Source of the DNA: Ignavibacteria bacterium
Lineage (GTDB): Bacteria; Bacteroidota; Ignavibacteria; Ignavibacteriales; SURF-24
DNA: 64,000 nucleotides
Reading direction: 5' to 3'
NCBI GenBank assembly: GCA_025612245.1
Contig: JAAXKQ010000003.1
Span: forward strand, 197,105-261,104
The notes below the pieces were generated by a model. It had not been told where the DNA came from. It did no database searches and worked only from the letters and a program-made list of their open reading frames with translations. Position numbers and translations under genes: made by a program. Each line of letters begins with the position of its first letter. Within the stretch, counting starts at the first letter, position 1. Below are positions 53,320 through 63,286 of the stretch, piece after piece.

Positions 53320-54648
53320 TTATTCTCCAATCAGATAAGGGGTTTGCACAAGGTCATTTGGCCTTAAGATGGCTGCCCTTCCTGCCAATACCCATGCAAT
53401 CCAAAAAAATACCGAGTTAATTGAGTTACCTCCGGTTATTGCGGACTCGGCAAAGTTGGACAGAAGGATCATTATAATCATAGAAATTATTAAAGCCTTG
53501 TAGTCACTGGCCGGCGTAAAGCTGACGCGCCACAAAGGAATAAGCAATATTATGCACCACAGGACGAATGCCAGGAGGCCAACGCCAATTGCGACAGAAA
53601 TATAGCCGTTATGAAGTGAGCTCCTGGAGCTGCCCGCCCAGAGTGAATTCTTCGGATCATAAAACCTGGCGTCTTCCCAGACCTTTCCTTCAACCGAGTA
53701 TCCGTAGCCCTGAAGGGGTCTCTCTGAAATTAAAATTCCGGCTCCCTGCCAGAATTCCTCTCTTCCGGTAAGATCCGTCAGTTTCCGGTCGCCTTCGCGT
53801 TCAAAGACCTGAGGCTTGAATTGCACAAAGATTACGGCAAGCAGTATGAACAAAGCCGCCGTAAGCCCCGCCTTCAGCACCTTTTTTTGCACTAAAAACC
53901 AGGTGATCAGTCCTGCAACTGCCACAACAATCGATGTTCTCGATCCCGAAAGGTAATGCATAGAAACGGTCAATAACAAAAGAGCTACGAGAATAAGCCT
54001 TGTATTCAGGTTTTCTGACCTCCCCAATTTCCACAGTAGCACGGGATAAGAAAGCATGCAGAATCCGCCCAGAGTGTTCGGGTGGTCCCAGAGCCCGAGG
54101 AATCTTTCCTCGGCTTCCCACCACCAGACTCTTGAAGGCAAGAGTACAAGCGCCAGTGAGTTGATAATTACCGAGATAGCGACAAAGAAAAATATGACGT
54201 TCAGTGCCTTCTCAAACTGCTCTTCTTCCTTAAGCCAGCTGTCGAAGCCGAGCAAAAATCCCCCGAGAGCGAAAAAAGAGGCCGTCCGTATGAATGTAAA
54301 CTCTTTGTCAATTGAATAGCTGACGGATAAAAGCGCAAACACGAGAAACAAACCAAGCAGAAGAAAATGCACAGGCATTCTTCCCTTGTTTACGGGCAAG
54401 AGCCTCAGGTATTTTACAATGCCCGCAATACCCGTAAGAGCAAGTATCCCGATCCTCAGGTACGAGCCCGGACCGCCTTCAGCCTGGTAGTCGAATGACG
54501 GAAGGTTATTGAAGAATACTGCCGAAATCCAGGGAGAGACAATGACCAAAAAGAGCGCCGTTTCGAACCTTACTATGCACAAGTATACAATGCCAAGCGC
54601 AATTGTGGACGTAATTAAGATTGAAAAAATGAGATAAAGATCAGTCAT
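53320..54648 (-). CDS. O-antigen ligase/polymerase family membrane protein (Wzy-like)
   Basis: A 442-residue integral membrane protein with ten to twelve hydrophobic segments and a large periplasmic loop (about 285-350) that contains GRxxFWxxG-type features (TGREEFWQGAGILI and GYGYSVEG). It also has HPNTLGGF, common in the Wzy_C ligase/polymerase family. In this locus, with Wzx, Wza and Wzc, the polymerase role is likely, but a ligase cannot be excluded. Its ATG overlaps the end of the Wzx gene (ATGA, 54645-54648). Confidence 0.86.
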   Translation of the reverse strand: MTDLYLIFSILITSTIALGIVYLCIVRFETALFLVIVSPWISAVFFNNLPSFDYQAEGGPGSYLRIGILALTGIAGIVKYLRLLPVNKGRMPVHFLLLGLFLVFALLSVSYSIDKEFTFIRTASFFALGGFLLGFDSWLKEEEQFEKALNVIFFFVAISVIINSLALVLLPSRVWWWEAEERFLGLWDHPNTLGGFCMLSYPVLLWKLGRSENLNTRLILVALLLLTVSMHYLSGSRTSIVVAVAGLITWFLVQKKVLKAGLTAALFILLAVIFVQFKPQVFEREGDRKLTDLTGREEFWQGAGILISERPLQGYGYSVEGKVWEDARFYDPKNSLWAGSSRSSLHNGYISVAIGVGLLAFVLWCIILLIPLWRVSFTPASDYKALIISMIIMILLSNFAESAITGGNSINSVFFWIAWVLAGRAAILRPNDLVQTPYLIGE

Positions 54649-56150
54649 AGGTTTTCACCAGTCAGTTGCTTTTCACCCGTCAGTTGTTTTTCTGTGGTGG
54701 TGGTGGCGTCCCTGGTTTTTACTAACCCCAGCAGAAAATCTTTCTCCCCTTTTTGGAGGAATCTGCCTTTAAGCAGCAAAAGACCTGTTGCGAGCAAAAT
54801 TAAAAGCATGACGGGGTAATAAAAGAGCGGGGGCAAGTTTCTAAAAGTAAATGCATTTACAAGCAGAACTATGAACGCCAGAGCTATCAAGGTGATCCGT
54901 TTGGTCTCGAGTTTCAGACTGAAATACCTGGAACCCTGAGCTATAAGGAGCAGGGCAATTGCAAACATGGTAAAATTAAAAACTACAATGAGCCCCGTTA
55001 TTCCATAATGCCTGATAAATAAATAATTTAACACAACGCTTAAAAGACTCATGCTGAATACTATCAGGCCTGTTATGTGAGTTTTATTCTTTGTGTGAAG
55101 CAGCGACTGCCCCACATAATGCAGCCCCTGTGCCGCAATTCCCGGGAGAAGAAGGAATATGAAGAGATATGCCCCCCGGTATTCAGGCGGGGCAATAATT
55201 CCAAGCAGGCTTCGGAATATAAATACGATCAGAAAACCTGTTACTGTAAAAGTAAGAAGCAGGTAAGTCGTAAGCCTCGCGATAATTGTCCTGATCTCAG
55301 GGTTATTAAGATTACTGAACACAAAAGGTTCGTAAGCCATCTGAAACGGAAGAATTACAACCATCTCGGCAATCGAGGCTATCTTGAAGGCCAGTGAGTA
55401 AATAGCCACCTGTTCGAGGCTTGCAAAGTAGCCCAGGAAGTATACTGCCGAAGTGTTCATTAAAAGGTTTCCAGCCATGGCAAATATGAGTGGGAAGCCG
55501 AATTTTAAGAGCATAAAGAACAGCTTTGATGAAACAGTGAGCCCGTGCTTAAGAAAAATAATGAAGGTTACAACCGCCCATATAAGCCCATAGGATAAAA
55601 TCTGCGAAATCAGAATACCCTGAATTCCCATTCTCCACTTTACAAGAAATAGCAGGCTTCCAGCAACGAGCATTACCGAGGCAGCCAGGTTTATTACCAT
55701 AAAAGCCAGTCCCTGGTTTTTAGCCCTGTAGTATGAAATTATATTAATGCATAGCGACTGTGCAACTGCAGTAAGGCAGCTTAGGCCTATGTAGCCCGAA
55801 ATGTCCTCCATATGGAGCAGATAATGCAGCAGGGGGCTTAGCAGATAGATTGTGATTATAGTTGTCAGAATGCCGCCCAGAATGTTTACGGCGAGGGCAC
55901 TTCCCAGGAATTCCTTCAGTCGGTTTTCAGTTTCATACTTTGCCATAAACCTCATCATCCCGCTCCTTATGCCGAAATCCACAATTGTCACGAGTATCTG
56001 TATCGTAAGCAGAAGTGTCGCAAGGAGGCCATAGTCCGAGATCGAAAGGTAATGAGTATAGAGCGGAATCAGCAAAAATGATGATGCCCTTAATACTACT
56101 GTTCCTACCGAATAAACAACTGCGTTCCTGCCAAATATCTTCAGATTCAA
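54645..56150 (-). CDS. Oligosaccharide flippase (Wzx-type)
   Basis: A 501-residue inner-membrane protein of the polysaccharide biosynthesis/MATE-like transporter group, with about fourteen hydrophobic helices. It would flip undecaprenyl-linked repeat units to the periplasm. The N-terminus is typical (NAVVYSVGTVVLRASSFLLI). It starts with TTG at 56150, and AAGAGG lies seven bases before it; no ATG fits. The soluble tail ends with a duplicated KQLTGE segment that is probably disordered. It sits between the Wzy-like gene and the GT4 gene in the leftward operon. Confidence 0.9.
   Translation of the reverse strand: MNLKIFGRNAVVYSVGTVVLRASSFLLIPLYTHYLSISDYGLLATLLLTIQILVTIVDFGIRSGMMRFMAKYETENRLKEFLGSALAVNILGGILTTIITIYLLSPLLHYLLHMEDISGYIGLSCLTAVAQSLCINIISYYRAKNQGLAFMVINLAASVMLVAGSLLFLVKWRMGIQGILISQILSYGLIWAVVTFIIFLKHGLTVSSKLFFMLLKFGFPLIFAMAGNLLMNTSAVYFLGYFASLEQVAIYSLAFKIASIAEMVVILPFQMAYEPFVFSNLNNPEIRTIIARLTTYLLLTFTVTGFLIVFIFRSLLGIIAPPEYRGAYLFIFLLLPGIAAQGLHYVGQSLLHTKNKTHITGLIVFSMSLLSVVLNYLFIRHYGITGLIVVFNFTMFAIALLLIAQGSRYFSLKLETKRITLIALAFIVLLVNAFTFRNLPPLFYYPVMLLILLATGLLLLKGRFLQKGEKDFLLGLVKTRDATTTTEKQLTGEKQLTGENL
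54652..54687. repeat. Two-copy 18-base tandem repeat at the end of wzx
   Basis: Two nearly identical 18-base units, differing at two bases, encode the tail KQLTGE-KQLTGE. The change is in frame and does not disturb the ATGA overlap with the polymerase gene. Confidence 0.8.
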
Positions 56151-56208
56151 AGCCCGGCCTCTTAAAATAATTCTTTTACTGATACTGACTAATTTTTCTC
56201 ATGCTGCC

Positions 56209-57381
56209 CTAAATACTTTCCACCAGCTTAAGGTAGCGCCTGCCCATAACGGTGCCAGAGATTGCGCTTACCACCTCGTTAGCCTTTTGCGAAATCTCAA
56301 GGCGTTTTTCAGGATTCAGGCATAATTCTATGATGCCCTTGGCAAAGTCACCTGCACTGTCTGCCCGGGCAAACCTGATGCTGCCCTCGTCAAAAATGAG
56401 TGAAAGAGAATATAGCCTTGAGGCAACTACGGGAAGTCCTGTTGCGGCATATTCAAAAGTTTTCGTGGATAAGGCCAGGTTCATATATTGGTCATTGACA
56501 TAGGGGACAAGTCCGATGTCGCTTTTCCTGATGATTTCATGTATCTCTTCAAGGCTGCGCGTGCCGTTGAGAAAAACCACGCCCTGAAGTCCCAAATCTT
56601 TGATTTTACTTTCCAGTTTTTTTCTGTAATCGTTGTCGTACCGGCCGTAGACGTTAAGCGTGCTGCCGGGAATTTTATTTTCTACAATTGCGAGGGCCTC
56701 GATTGCCGTGTGCAGGCCGAATCTTTCGGCTACGGTGCCGTGGTAAAGGAGCTTTGCCCCGCTTTCAATTGCTTTAAAGCTCCTGTGGCAATCGAACCGG
56801 AATATTCCGGGATCGGCCGTATTTAGAACGAGCGTAATCTTAGCCGGGTCATTCCCCCTTTCAACCAGTTTTTCCCTGCAGGCATCGGTTACTGTAATAA
56901 GATGATCCGCAAAGTCACATGAGAGCTTTTCAATTTTCCTTACGGCCTTCATCATAAAGGAACTTTTCTTTTCCGGCCACTTGGTCTCAAAAAGCTCGGG
57001 CGTAAGGTCGTGAATGTCAAGAATGAGTTTTTTCCCCATGAGTTTCTGCAGGGCGCCCGAAAAAACCAGGTAGTCGGGCATATTGTGTATCTGAATGAGG
57101 CTGTAGTTCCTTTTCATAGACAAAGTCTGGATCTTAAAAATGGCCAGGAGTGTAAAGACAACAGAAAGCCACATATAGCTTAGAATGCTTTCCTTGTTCA
57201 CGCTCTTCATTATCCTGTGGACCGTTACGAGCCCGATTCTCTCATTTTTCGGTTCATCAGCCTCCCTGAGGCAAATGATGTCGACCTCAAAGCCTGCTTC
57301 TTCAAGCACTTCTGCCTGCCTCCTTACACGGGGATCGTAAGGGTAGGCAGACAGGACAACCATACAAACCGTTTCAGACAC
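56209..57381 (-). CDS. Family 4 glycosyltransferase
   Basis: A 390-residue GT-B enzyme of the GT4 family. The N-domain has the usual beginning (VVLSAYPYDPRVRRQAEVLEE), where YPYDPRVRR is the acceptor-side signature. The C-domain has YHGTVAERFGLHTAIEAL and the donor-binding E-x7-E motif region (KTFEYAATGLPVVASRL). It starts with GTG at 57381 behind AGGTAAGAAAAA. It should add a sugar to the lipid-linked repeat unit. Donor and linkage are unknown. Confidence 0.92.
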   Translation of the reverse strand: MSETVCMVVLSAYPYDPRVRRQAEVLEEAGFEVDIICLREADEPKNERIGLVTVHRIMKSVNKESILSYMWLSVVFTLLAIFKIQTLSMKRNYSLIQIHNMPDYLVFSGALQKLMGKKLILDIHDLTPELFETKWPEKKSSFMMKAVRKIEKLSCDFADHLITVTDACREKLVERGNDPAKITLVLNTADPGIFRFDCHRSFKAIESGAKLLYHGTVAERFGLHTAIEALAIVENKIPGSTLNVYGRYDNDYRKKLESKIKDLGLQGVVFLNGTRSLEEIHEIIRKSDIGLVPYVNDQYMNLALSTKTFEYAATGLPVVASRLYSLSLIFDEGSIRFARADSAGDFAKGIIELCLNPEKRLEISQKANEVVSAISGTVMGRRYLKLVESI

Positions 57382-57416
57382 TTTTTCTTACCTCTTCTTT
57401 GTTGCCTTTTTCATGT

Positions 57417-59330
57417 TCAGATATAGCTTACCTGCATCTTCATTTTTTCCGGAGCAAGGAATATCTCGGCCCATTTTTCAATTGAAAGCAGCAGGTAAAG
57501 AAACCGCTTATGGTCCGCCTTGTTATGCCTGTGCTCATAGAACATGCGGTCGACAGCCTTTTTATTCAGGTAATTTTTTGTAATTGAGTTTTGTGAATTT
57601 AGGTAATCCAGGAGCTCATCGCCAAGCGAATCCTTGAGCCACAATTCCACCGGATCCTGAAAACCAATCTTCCTCTGGTGAACAATGTCTTTTGGCAGAT
57701 AATATTCGCAGACCTTCTTGTGAATATATTTTCCCGACTTTCCTTTGATCTTTAGAGTAGCCGGAATGCTCAAAGCCGTGGAAGCAAATTCTACGTCCAG
57801 GAAAGGAACCCTGCCTTCTATGCTTGCCGCCATTGCCATCTTGTCCTGAACGAGGAGCAGGTTCTCAGAAAGCGAACTGAACATGTCATAGAGAAACATT
57901 TTTTCCACGGTTGACCCGTGTATGCTGTCGTGGAGTATTTTTTCCACCTCGTTTTCATAATCCTCTTCGTGCGAGTATTCGAAGAGTTCGCTGTTAAAAA
58001 TTTTTTTCCTTTCCTCGTAATTCAGTATGCATGCTGCGCTCGTGATCCTTTTAAGGTCGCTATCCTGCCCGAGAAAATCTGCAAAGCGCGAGAGCTTTTT
58101 CTTTTTATTCAGTGAAATGGGCAGCATCAGTATATATTTCATAATCTGTGGTTTAAGGAAAGAGTACCTGTTTCTATAGAATGCCCCCAGGTGCCTGTCG
58201 TAGCCGCCGAAGGGCTCATCGGCCCCCTGCCCGTTTAAGAGCACCTTTACGGTTCCCTTTGCCAGTTCTGTGACAAAATAAACGGCAACTGCGGATTCGT
58301 TGCCAAGCGGTTCCTCCAGGTGCCACAGGTACTGTTTCAGAAAGTCGGAATAGTCCTTTGCAGTAATAACCCTGTGATGGAAGACTGCCCCGAACATTGC
58401 CGCGTTGGCCTCGGCCCTTTTAATCTCGTTATTTTCTTCTTTTCCGCCTTCAAAGCCTATCGTAAAAGCGTGTACACCACGCCCTACATAGCGGCTCATT
58501 AGTGCAAGTATGGAACCCGAATCGATGCCTCCGCTGAGCGATATTCCTACAGGCACGTCGGACATCATCTGCCTTTTTACGGCCAGTTCGAGTCCGTTTC
58601 TTAACACCTCAATCCATTCGGCTTCGCTCCTTCCTGAGTCAATTTCAATTGCCCTGTCCCAGTAAGGCTTCAGGCAAAAGCCCTCCTTTTCTCCTATGGT
58701 AAGAAAGTTGGTTGCCGGAAGCTTGTTTATTTTGTCTAGGAGTGTATATGGAGCAGGCGTATGCCTGAATGTAAGGCAGAGGTTTAATGAGGCAGGGTTA
58801 ATTTCACCCGGAACTTTTGTGTAATAAAGTATCGATTTTAATTCGGAAGCAAAAACCAGCTTTTCGCCATCGACGTAATAGTAAAGCGGTTTTACACCGA
58901 AATGATCGCGTGCAAGCAGCATCCTTCTTTTTACTGAATCCCAGATCGCAAAGGCAAATATTCCGTTAAGCCTTGAAAGAAACTCATCTCCGAACTCCTC
59001 GTAGGCATGTATTAAAACTTCAGTATCCGACTTGCTCCTGAAGACGTGCCCTTTCTTAAGAAGATAGTTCTTTATTTCCTGGTAGTTATAAATCTCCCCG
59101 TTAAAAGTAATCCAGATCGTCTCATCCTCGTTACACATGGGCTGATCACCCGTGGCTAAATCTATAATGGAAAGCCTCCTGTGACCCAGGCCTACGCCTG
59201 AGTTCTGGTCAACAAAGTAGCCTTCACCATCCGGACCGCGGTGGCTCATCAGGCGTGTAGACTGCCTGAGCAAATTCTGATCTATTGGACTATGGTTCTT
59301 AAAGTTAAAGACCCCGAATATCCCGCACAT
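57417..59330 (-). CDS. asnB: Glutamine-hydrolysing asparagine synthetase-like protein (AsnB family)
   Basis: A 637-residue protein with an N-terminal Ntn glutaminase (Cys2, MCGIFGVF; GLGHRRLSIIDL; RSKSDTEVLI) and a C-terminal ATP-binding synthetase domain with the PP-loop SLSGGIDSGS. It releases ammonia from glutamine and forms amides through an AMP intermediate. In exopolysaccharide loci such proteins are thought to amidate uronic acids or other carboxylates rather than make asparagine. That is inference from position between GT4 and Wzc. The length is that of the AsnB subgroup found in such loci. Confidence 0.92.
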   Translation of the reverse strand: MCGIFGVFNFKNHSPIDQNLLRQSTRLMSHRGPDGEGYFVDQNSGVGLGHRRLSIIDLATGDQPMCNEDETIWITFNGEIYNYQEIKNYLLKKGHVFRSKSDTEVLIHAYEEFGDEFLSRLNGIFAFAIWDSVKRRMLLARDHFGVKPLYYYVDGEKLVFASELKSILYYTKVPGEINPASLNLCLTFRHTPAPYTLLDKINKLPATNFLTIGEKEGFCLKPYWDRAIEIDSGRSEAEWIEVLRNGLELAVKRQMMSDVPVGISLSGGIDSGSILALMSRYVGRGVHAFTIGFEGGKEENNEIKRAEANAAMFGAVFHHRVITAKDYSDFLKQYLWHLEEPLGNESAVAVYFVTELAKGTVKVLLNGQGADEPFGGYDRHLGAFYRNRYSFLKPQIMKYILMLPISLNKKKKLSRFADFLGQDSDLKRITSAACILNYEERKKIFNSELFEYSHEEDYENEVEKILHDSIHGSTVEKMFLYDMFSSLSENLLLVQDKMAMAASIEGRVPFLDVEFASTALSIPATLKIKGKSGKYIHKKVCEYYLPKDIVHQRKIGFQDPVELWLKDSLGDELLDYLNSQNSITKNYLNKKAVDRMFYEHRHNKADHKRFLYLLLSIEKWAEIFLAPEKMKMQVSYI

Positions 59331-59443
59331 ATTATTTTTTTCTCCCTTGTCTTAGCTTTAACCGTTTTTTGTTTTTAGTTAATTGAACTTTTTTGAGCCA
59401 TTAAAATTCCATAATAAAGACGATGAAACGTTGTACCGGATGC

Positions 59444-62038
59444 TTACTTTTTTAGTAATCCCCTGCCGTATGTACCCCTTGCATCCCTCTGATTTGGCTT
59501 CTCCTTGAGGCTTTTCTTGCCGGCTTTATCGCTGTAAGCATACCCATAGCCGTAACCGTAACGGTGCCTGAAGGAGGATTTTCCGATGTCGCAGGCATTG
59601 ATTAGTATGCCGCTGATATTGATTCCGGCATCCCTCATCTCCATCATTCCCCAGCTTACGCTGTCCTTAAATGATTTGCCGGGCCTGAGTATCAGAACTG
59701 CATCCTTAATATATTTCCCCAGTACGAGCACGTCGACAACCCTTGTAATTGGCGGAGTATCGATGAGTACATATTCAAACGAGGAAGTGCTTATCATCTC
59801 AATAAGCTGCTCCATTTTGAGGCTGCCAAACAGTCTGCTTGAGTCCTCTGTTGTGCCGCCCGCTGTCACCATCTTAAGGTTCTGAATTTCATTTTCCCCT
59901 TTTCCAAGCGGAATCTGATAAGTATTAAATGACGTCTGTCCGTCTGAAAGGAAATTTATCAGCCCCGGAGAATCAACCTTAAGGTTGAAAGCCTTTGTCA
60001 GCGAGGCCTTCTTCAGGTCACAGTCTATCATCAGTACCTTCTTGTTCGACTGTGCAAGTGAAATGGCAAAGTTAGATACAATTGAAGTTTTTCCCGTATC
60101 CTCTTCACAGCTCGTAAACATTATGATTTTCTTACCCGGAAATCTTGTCTCCAGCTTTGTCTGAAGCACCCTGTAGCTTTCACGGAAGCCTTCCTGATCA
60201 CTCATGAGAGTAACAAACCTCTCGTGGTAATGCGTAGAGTTAAAAATTCTTTTAAGCACCTCTTTAGGGTAGTGCGGAATAATTGCAAATATCGGGATGT
60301 CATACTCGTTTTCCACGTGGTCGGCATCAATCATCCTCCTGCTTTTTACTTCCTGCACCGTCATTCCTATAAGTCCTATGAATATTCCTGCAATGAGCCC
60401 GAGGCCCAGGTTCAGCGTTTTTTTAGGATGTATAGGTCTATCCGGCTCATGTGCCGGATCCAGAATTACAATGTCCTGCAGCCTTGAGAGTTCAGCAATG
60501 CGCATTTCTTCCCTTTTATCCAGTAGCATTGTGAATATCTTGTCGTATACATTCTTCTGCCGCGTGAGCTCGGCCAGGCGGCTTTCATCAGGTGGAAGAG
60601 CCTTTATCATTCCGGAATACTTTGCCGTAAGCCCGTTTAACTCGTTCTGCTTTTTCTTAGCCGAGCTAATTATTATCTGGTATGCCGTCAGCGTATTTTT
60701 GTTGTACGTTGAAAGCTTGCTTTTTATCTGGCTGATCCTCTGGTCCAGATTTACGACGTCAGGGTGGCTTTCTTTCCTGGTCTGAAGAAGTTCAACTCTT
60801 TGAACTTCAAGGTCCGAGAGCTGCCTGAGGAGATTTGAGAAAGGCGAGTTTGATTCCTCGTTGTTCTCTGGAGTGAGGTAAGTCTGATCGATGTAGCCCC
60901 TTGTCTTGAGCTCACTTTGCATCTGCGCAAGCTTATTCTCGCGGTCTGTCAGCTCAAGGTCCGTTTTGATCTTCTCGGCTTCAAGGCTGCTTAAGAAGTC
61001 GACAAGATTCTTTGAATTTTCATCTATTGAGGTCAGTCTTTTGGCAGATTTGAATTCGCTTAGGTTTTTCTCCGCGTTCTTAAGCTTTTCCGATACGTCA
61101 TTAAGCTGTTTATCCACAAAGTCAAATGAGTAGCGAATATTATCTTTCTGCTGTTTGATCCTCGTGCTTCTGAATTTTTCAGCTGCCGTATTGGCAATCA
61201 GCTGTGCCGTGTACGGTGATGAGCTCTGGGCGGAGATCCTGAAGATATCAGTTTTAACGATGTGCTCCACGGTAATTGATTTTCCAAGCCTGTCGAGCGT
61301 CTCTTCAGTGTTATTTATCTGAAAATAAATCCTGCTTCCCGGGCGTGCTCCCGGCCAGTCGATTTTTATATACTTACCCGGCAGGTTAAATGCCGCATAG
61401 GAATGTTTTCCTGAAGCGGGTTCATTTTCCAGATCATCATCATATGCTTTCTTAAGGAAACTGCTGTCAATTGAGGTCTGAAGCAGGCTGTCGTTCCGGG
61501 CGTCATAAATTCCGTAGGTGTTCCCGGCCGTCTTTGCAATAAAGAAAGAAGAAGATGCCTTTGAAGGCGTAACCTTTAGCATTTCGAAAGCCGGCATAAA
61601 GCCTGCCTGACCGTTCTTAAGATAGTTCCTCGCATAATCCACGGCAGATGAATTTATTTTTAAGGTATTGCCCCCGGGCTGTATAATCCTGTCTATGGTG
61701 AGGTTGAGCTTAAGTTCCTCAACAATGCTCTTAAGAACATCTCTTGTTTTGACGAGCTCCATTTCGGTTTCAATTTCATCCTGCGTCTGAAGTAGCACGA
61801 GGCTCTTAAAGTCGTCGCCCCCGCCGGATTTATCAGCACCGGTCCTGTCTTTCTTCAGCATTACGGATGCCTCAAAGACAGGCTTTGAAAGGGTGTTATA
61901 CAAAAATGCAGCCAAAAGGAGTGTAATTACAGAAACGAGTAAAGTTTTCTTTCTTCTGTTGATTATCTGGAATAATTCCGGTAATGTAAATTCTTCCTTT
62001 TTTTTGCTGCCAGGAGCATGATTCAACAACTTGGACAT
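59444..62038 (-). CDS. Wzc-type polysaccharide co-polymerase and BY-kinase
   Basis: An 864-residue chain-length regulator with a tyrosine kinase. A first membrane helix (about 36-53) and a Wzz domain (about 20-110 and onward) are followed by a long coiled coil (about 290-480, GNVR-like). A second membrane helix is at about 535-557 (NLGLGLIAGIFIGLIGMTV). The cytoplasmic kinase has Walker A EDTGKTSIVSNFA, Walker A' VLMIDCDLKK and Walker B VLIDTPP. The C-terminus carries clustered tyrosines (RYGYGYGYAYSDK), the autophosphorylation site type of the family. It works with the Wza protein encoded downstream to assemble and export polysaccharide. Confidence 0.95.
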   Translation of the reverse strand: MSKLLNHAPGSKKKEEFTLPELFQIINRRKKTLLVSVITLLLAAFLYNTLSKPVFEASVMLKKDRTGADKSGGGDDFKSLVLLQTQDEIETEMELVKTRDVLKSIVEELKLNLTIDRIIQPGGNTLKINSSAVDYARNYLKNGQAGFMPAFEMLKVTPSKASSSFFIAKTAGNTYGIYDARNDSLLQTSIDSSFLKKAYDDDLENEPASGKHSYAAFNLPGKYIKIDWPGARPGSRIYFQINNTEETLDRLGKSITVEHIVKTDIFRISAQSSSPYTAQLIANTAAEKFRSTRIKQQKDNIRYSFDFVDKQLNDVSEKLKNAEKNLSEFKSAKRLTSIDENSKNLVDFLSSLEAEKIKTDLELTDRENKLAQMQSELKTRGYIDQTYLTPENNEESNSPFSNLLRQLSDLEVQRVELLQTRKESHPDVVNLDQRISQIKSKLSTYNKNTLTAYQIIISSAKKKQNELNGLTAKYSGMIKALPPDESRLAELTRQKNVYDKIFTMLLDKREEMRIAELSRLQDIVILDPAHEPDRPIHPKKTLNLGLGLIAGIFIGLIGMTVQEVKSRRMIDADHVENEYDIPIFAIIPHYPKEVLKRIFNSTHYHERFVTLMSDQEGFRESYRVLQTKLETRFPGKKIIMFTSCEEDTGKTSIVSNFAISLAQSNKKVLMIDCDLKKASLTKAFNLKVDSPGLINFLSDGQTSFNTYQIPLGKGENEIQNLKMVTAGGTTEDSSRLFGSLKMEQLIEMISTSSFEYVLIDTPPITRVVDVLVLGKYIKDAVLILRPGKSFKDSVSWGMMEMRDAGINISGILINACDIGKSSFRHRYGYGYGYAYSDKAGKKSLKEKPNQRDARGTYGRGLLKK

Positions 62039-62113
62039 TTTATATTCTCCACATCTTAAGATTAAAGGACAGAAAAATCAGTTCAGCCATATAAGTCCTT
62101 TTATTTAATTGCC

Positions 62114-62722
62114 TTACTTCCTTACAAACAGTGCAACCAGTGTAACCAGTATGCCTGCCCCCGAGACTATCATGGCAATATTTCTTGCCCCCACCCACCA
62201 TTTTCTTGGCACATAAAGCCTGTCACCCGAAGTCAGGTTCAGGTCGTCTTTATTGTCACCCTCTTCAATTATCCTGGCGGCATCAACCTTAATTTCCCTG
62301 TCATTGCGAATGATGTACATGTCGCCTAAATCCGCATCACTGGTTTCCCCTCCTGCCAGGGCCAGGAGGTCGGAGATTTTCTCCACACCGGTAGAATAAT
62401 AGGAGCCCGGGGTTTTTACTTCTCCCAGTACGTTGATTCTATAGAGAGGGCGCACTGAAACTTCAGGCTTCCTGTATAGGGAATCGTATTTTGTGATTAT
62501 TTCATTTTTCAAGCTCTCAAAACTCCTGTTTTCGGTCTTGAGCGTTCCTATAAAGGGCAGCTGCAGTAGGCGGTCCTGCTGAATAAAATAATCGCCCGAG
62601 ATCTTATCGGTTATGTTAAAGAAAGCCAGCCTTACCCCGTCGCCGGGGTTAAGCGACTGTGCCCACAAGCTCTCAAGAGCGGCAAAAAAGAGAAGAATAA
62701 AAACTGCCGGATATCTTTTCAT
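62114..62722 (-). CDS. Polysaccharide export protein (Wza-like, SLBB)
   Basis: A 202-residue export protein. The signal peptide is 1-20 (VFILLFFAALESLWAQ). A poly_export domain (about 24-90, LNPGDGVRLAFF) and one SLBB domain (about 95-165, VLGEVKTPGSYYSTG) follow, and a C-terminal membrane helix (about 178-197, IAMIVSGAGILVTLVALFV). It is shorter than E. coli Wza and has no lipobox Cys. The C-terminal helix may span the outer membrane, as in related short exporters. ATG 62722 follows AGGATTTGATC. It is directly upstream of wzc. Confidence 0.92.
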   Translation of the reverse strand: MKRYPAVFILLFFAALESLWAQSLNPGDGVRLAFFNITDKISGDYFIQQDRLLQLPFIGTLKTENRSFESLKNEIITKYDSLYRKPEVSVRPLYRINVLGEVKTPGSYYSTGVEKISDLLALAGGETSDADLGDMYIIRNDREIKVDAARIIEEGDNKDDLNLTSGDRLYVPRKWWVGARNIAMIVSGAGILVTLVALFVRK

Positions 62723-62773
62723 GATCAAATCCTGTTTGATAAAACCTACCTTTTAATTACTACTTTCTTAAAA

Positions 62774-63286
62774 TTACTTAATGATGGAAGTAATGAGCGA
62801 AGAAGGTTCCGAGGGTTCGTTCCTGACTTTTATAATGCGTGCCGGAACCCCGGCAACAATTGCGTTAGGCGGAACGTCCTTTGTTACTACGGCCCCGGCC
62901 CCTACGATTGCATTCTCGCCAATGGTCAGTCCGCAGAGTATTGTAGCCGAGGAGCCGATGGAGGCTCCCTTTTTTACAAACGTCTCAATTACTTTCCAGT
63001 CATTCTCAGCCTGCATGCTGCCGTCCTCGTTGGTCGAATGTGGGTACTTATCGTTAATGAAAGTGACATTGTGACCTACAAAGACGTCATCTTCTATGTG
63101 GACTCCCTCACAGATAAAAGTGTGAGTGGAAATTTTGCAGTTTCTGCCTATGGTTGCATTTTTCTGGATCTCTACAAAAGTGCCCACTTTTGTATTGTCG
63201 CCTATTGAGCAGCCGTAAAGATTCACAAAATCAAATATCTTTACGTTTTGGCCGAGCTTTACGTCTTTAATATTTTTATAGTCCAT
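62774..63286 (-). CDS. Hexapeptide-repeat acyltransferase (WbpD/WlbB-like)
   Basis: A 170-residue left-handed beta-helix transferase built from [LIV]-G-x-x-x-x hexapeptides ([20 protein letters not shown]). The loop [14 protein letters not shown] is characteristic of the N-acetyltransferases that act on 3-amino UDP-sugars, such as WbpD and WlbB. The C-terminal [21 protein letters not shown] closes the helix over acetyl-CoA. Its gene overlaps the end of the Gfo/Idh/MocA gene by 11 bases, which is the classic dehydrogenase-acetyltransferase arrangement for diacetamido uronic acids. The exact sugar is inferred. Confidence 0.9.
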   Translation of the reverse strand: MDYKNIKDVKLGQNVKIFDFVNLYGCSIGDNTKVGTFVEIQKNATIGRNCKISTHTFICEGVHIEDDVFVGHNVTFINDKYPHSTNEDGSMQAENDWKVIETFVKKGASIGSSATILCGLTIGENAIVGAGAVVTKDVPPNAIVAGVPARIIKVRNEPSEPSSLITSIIK

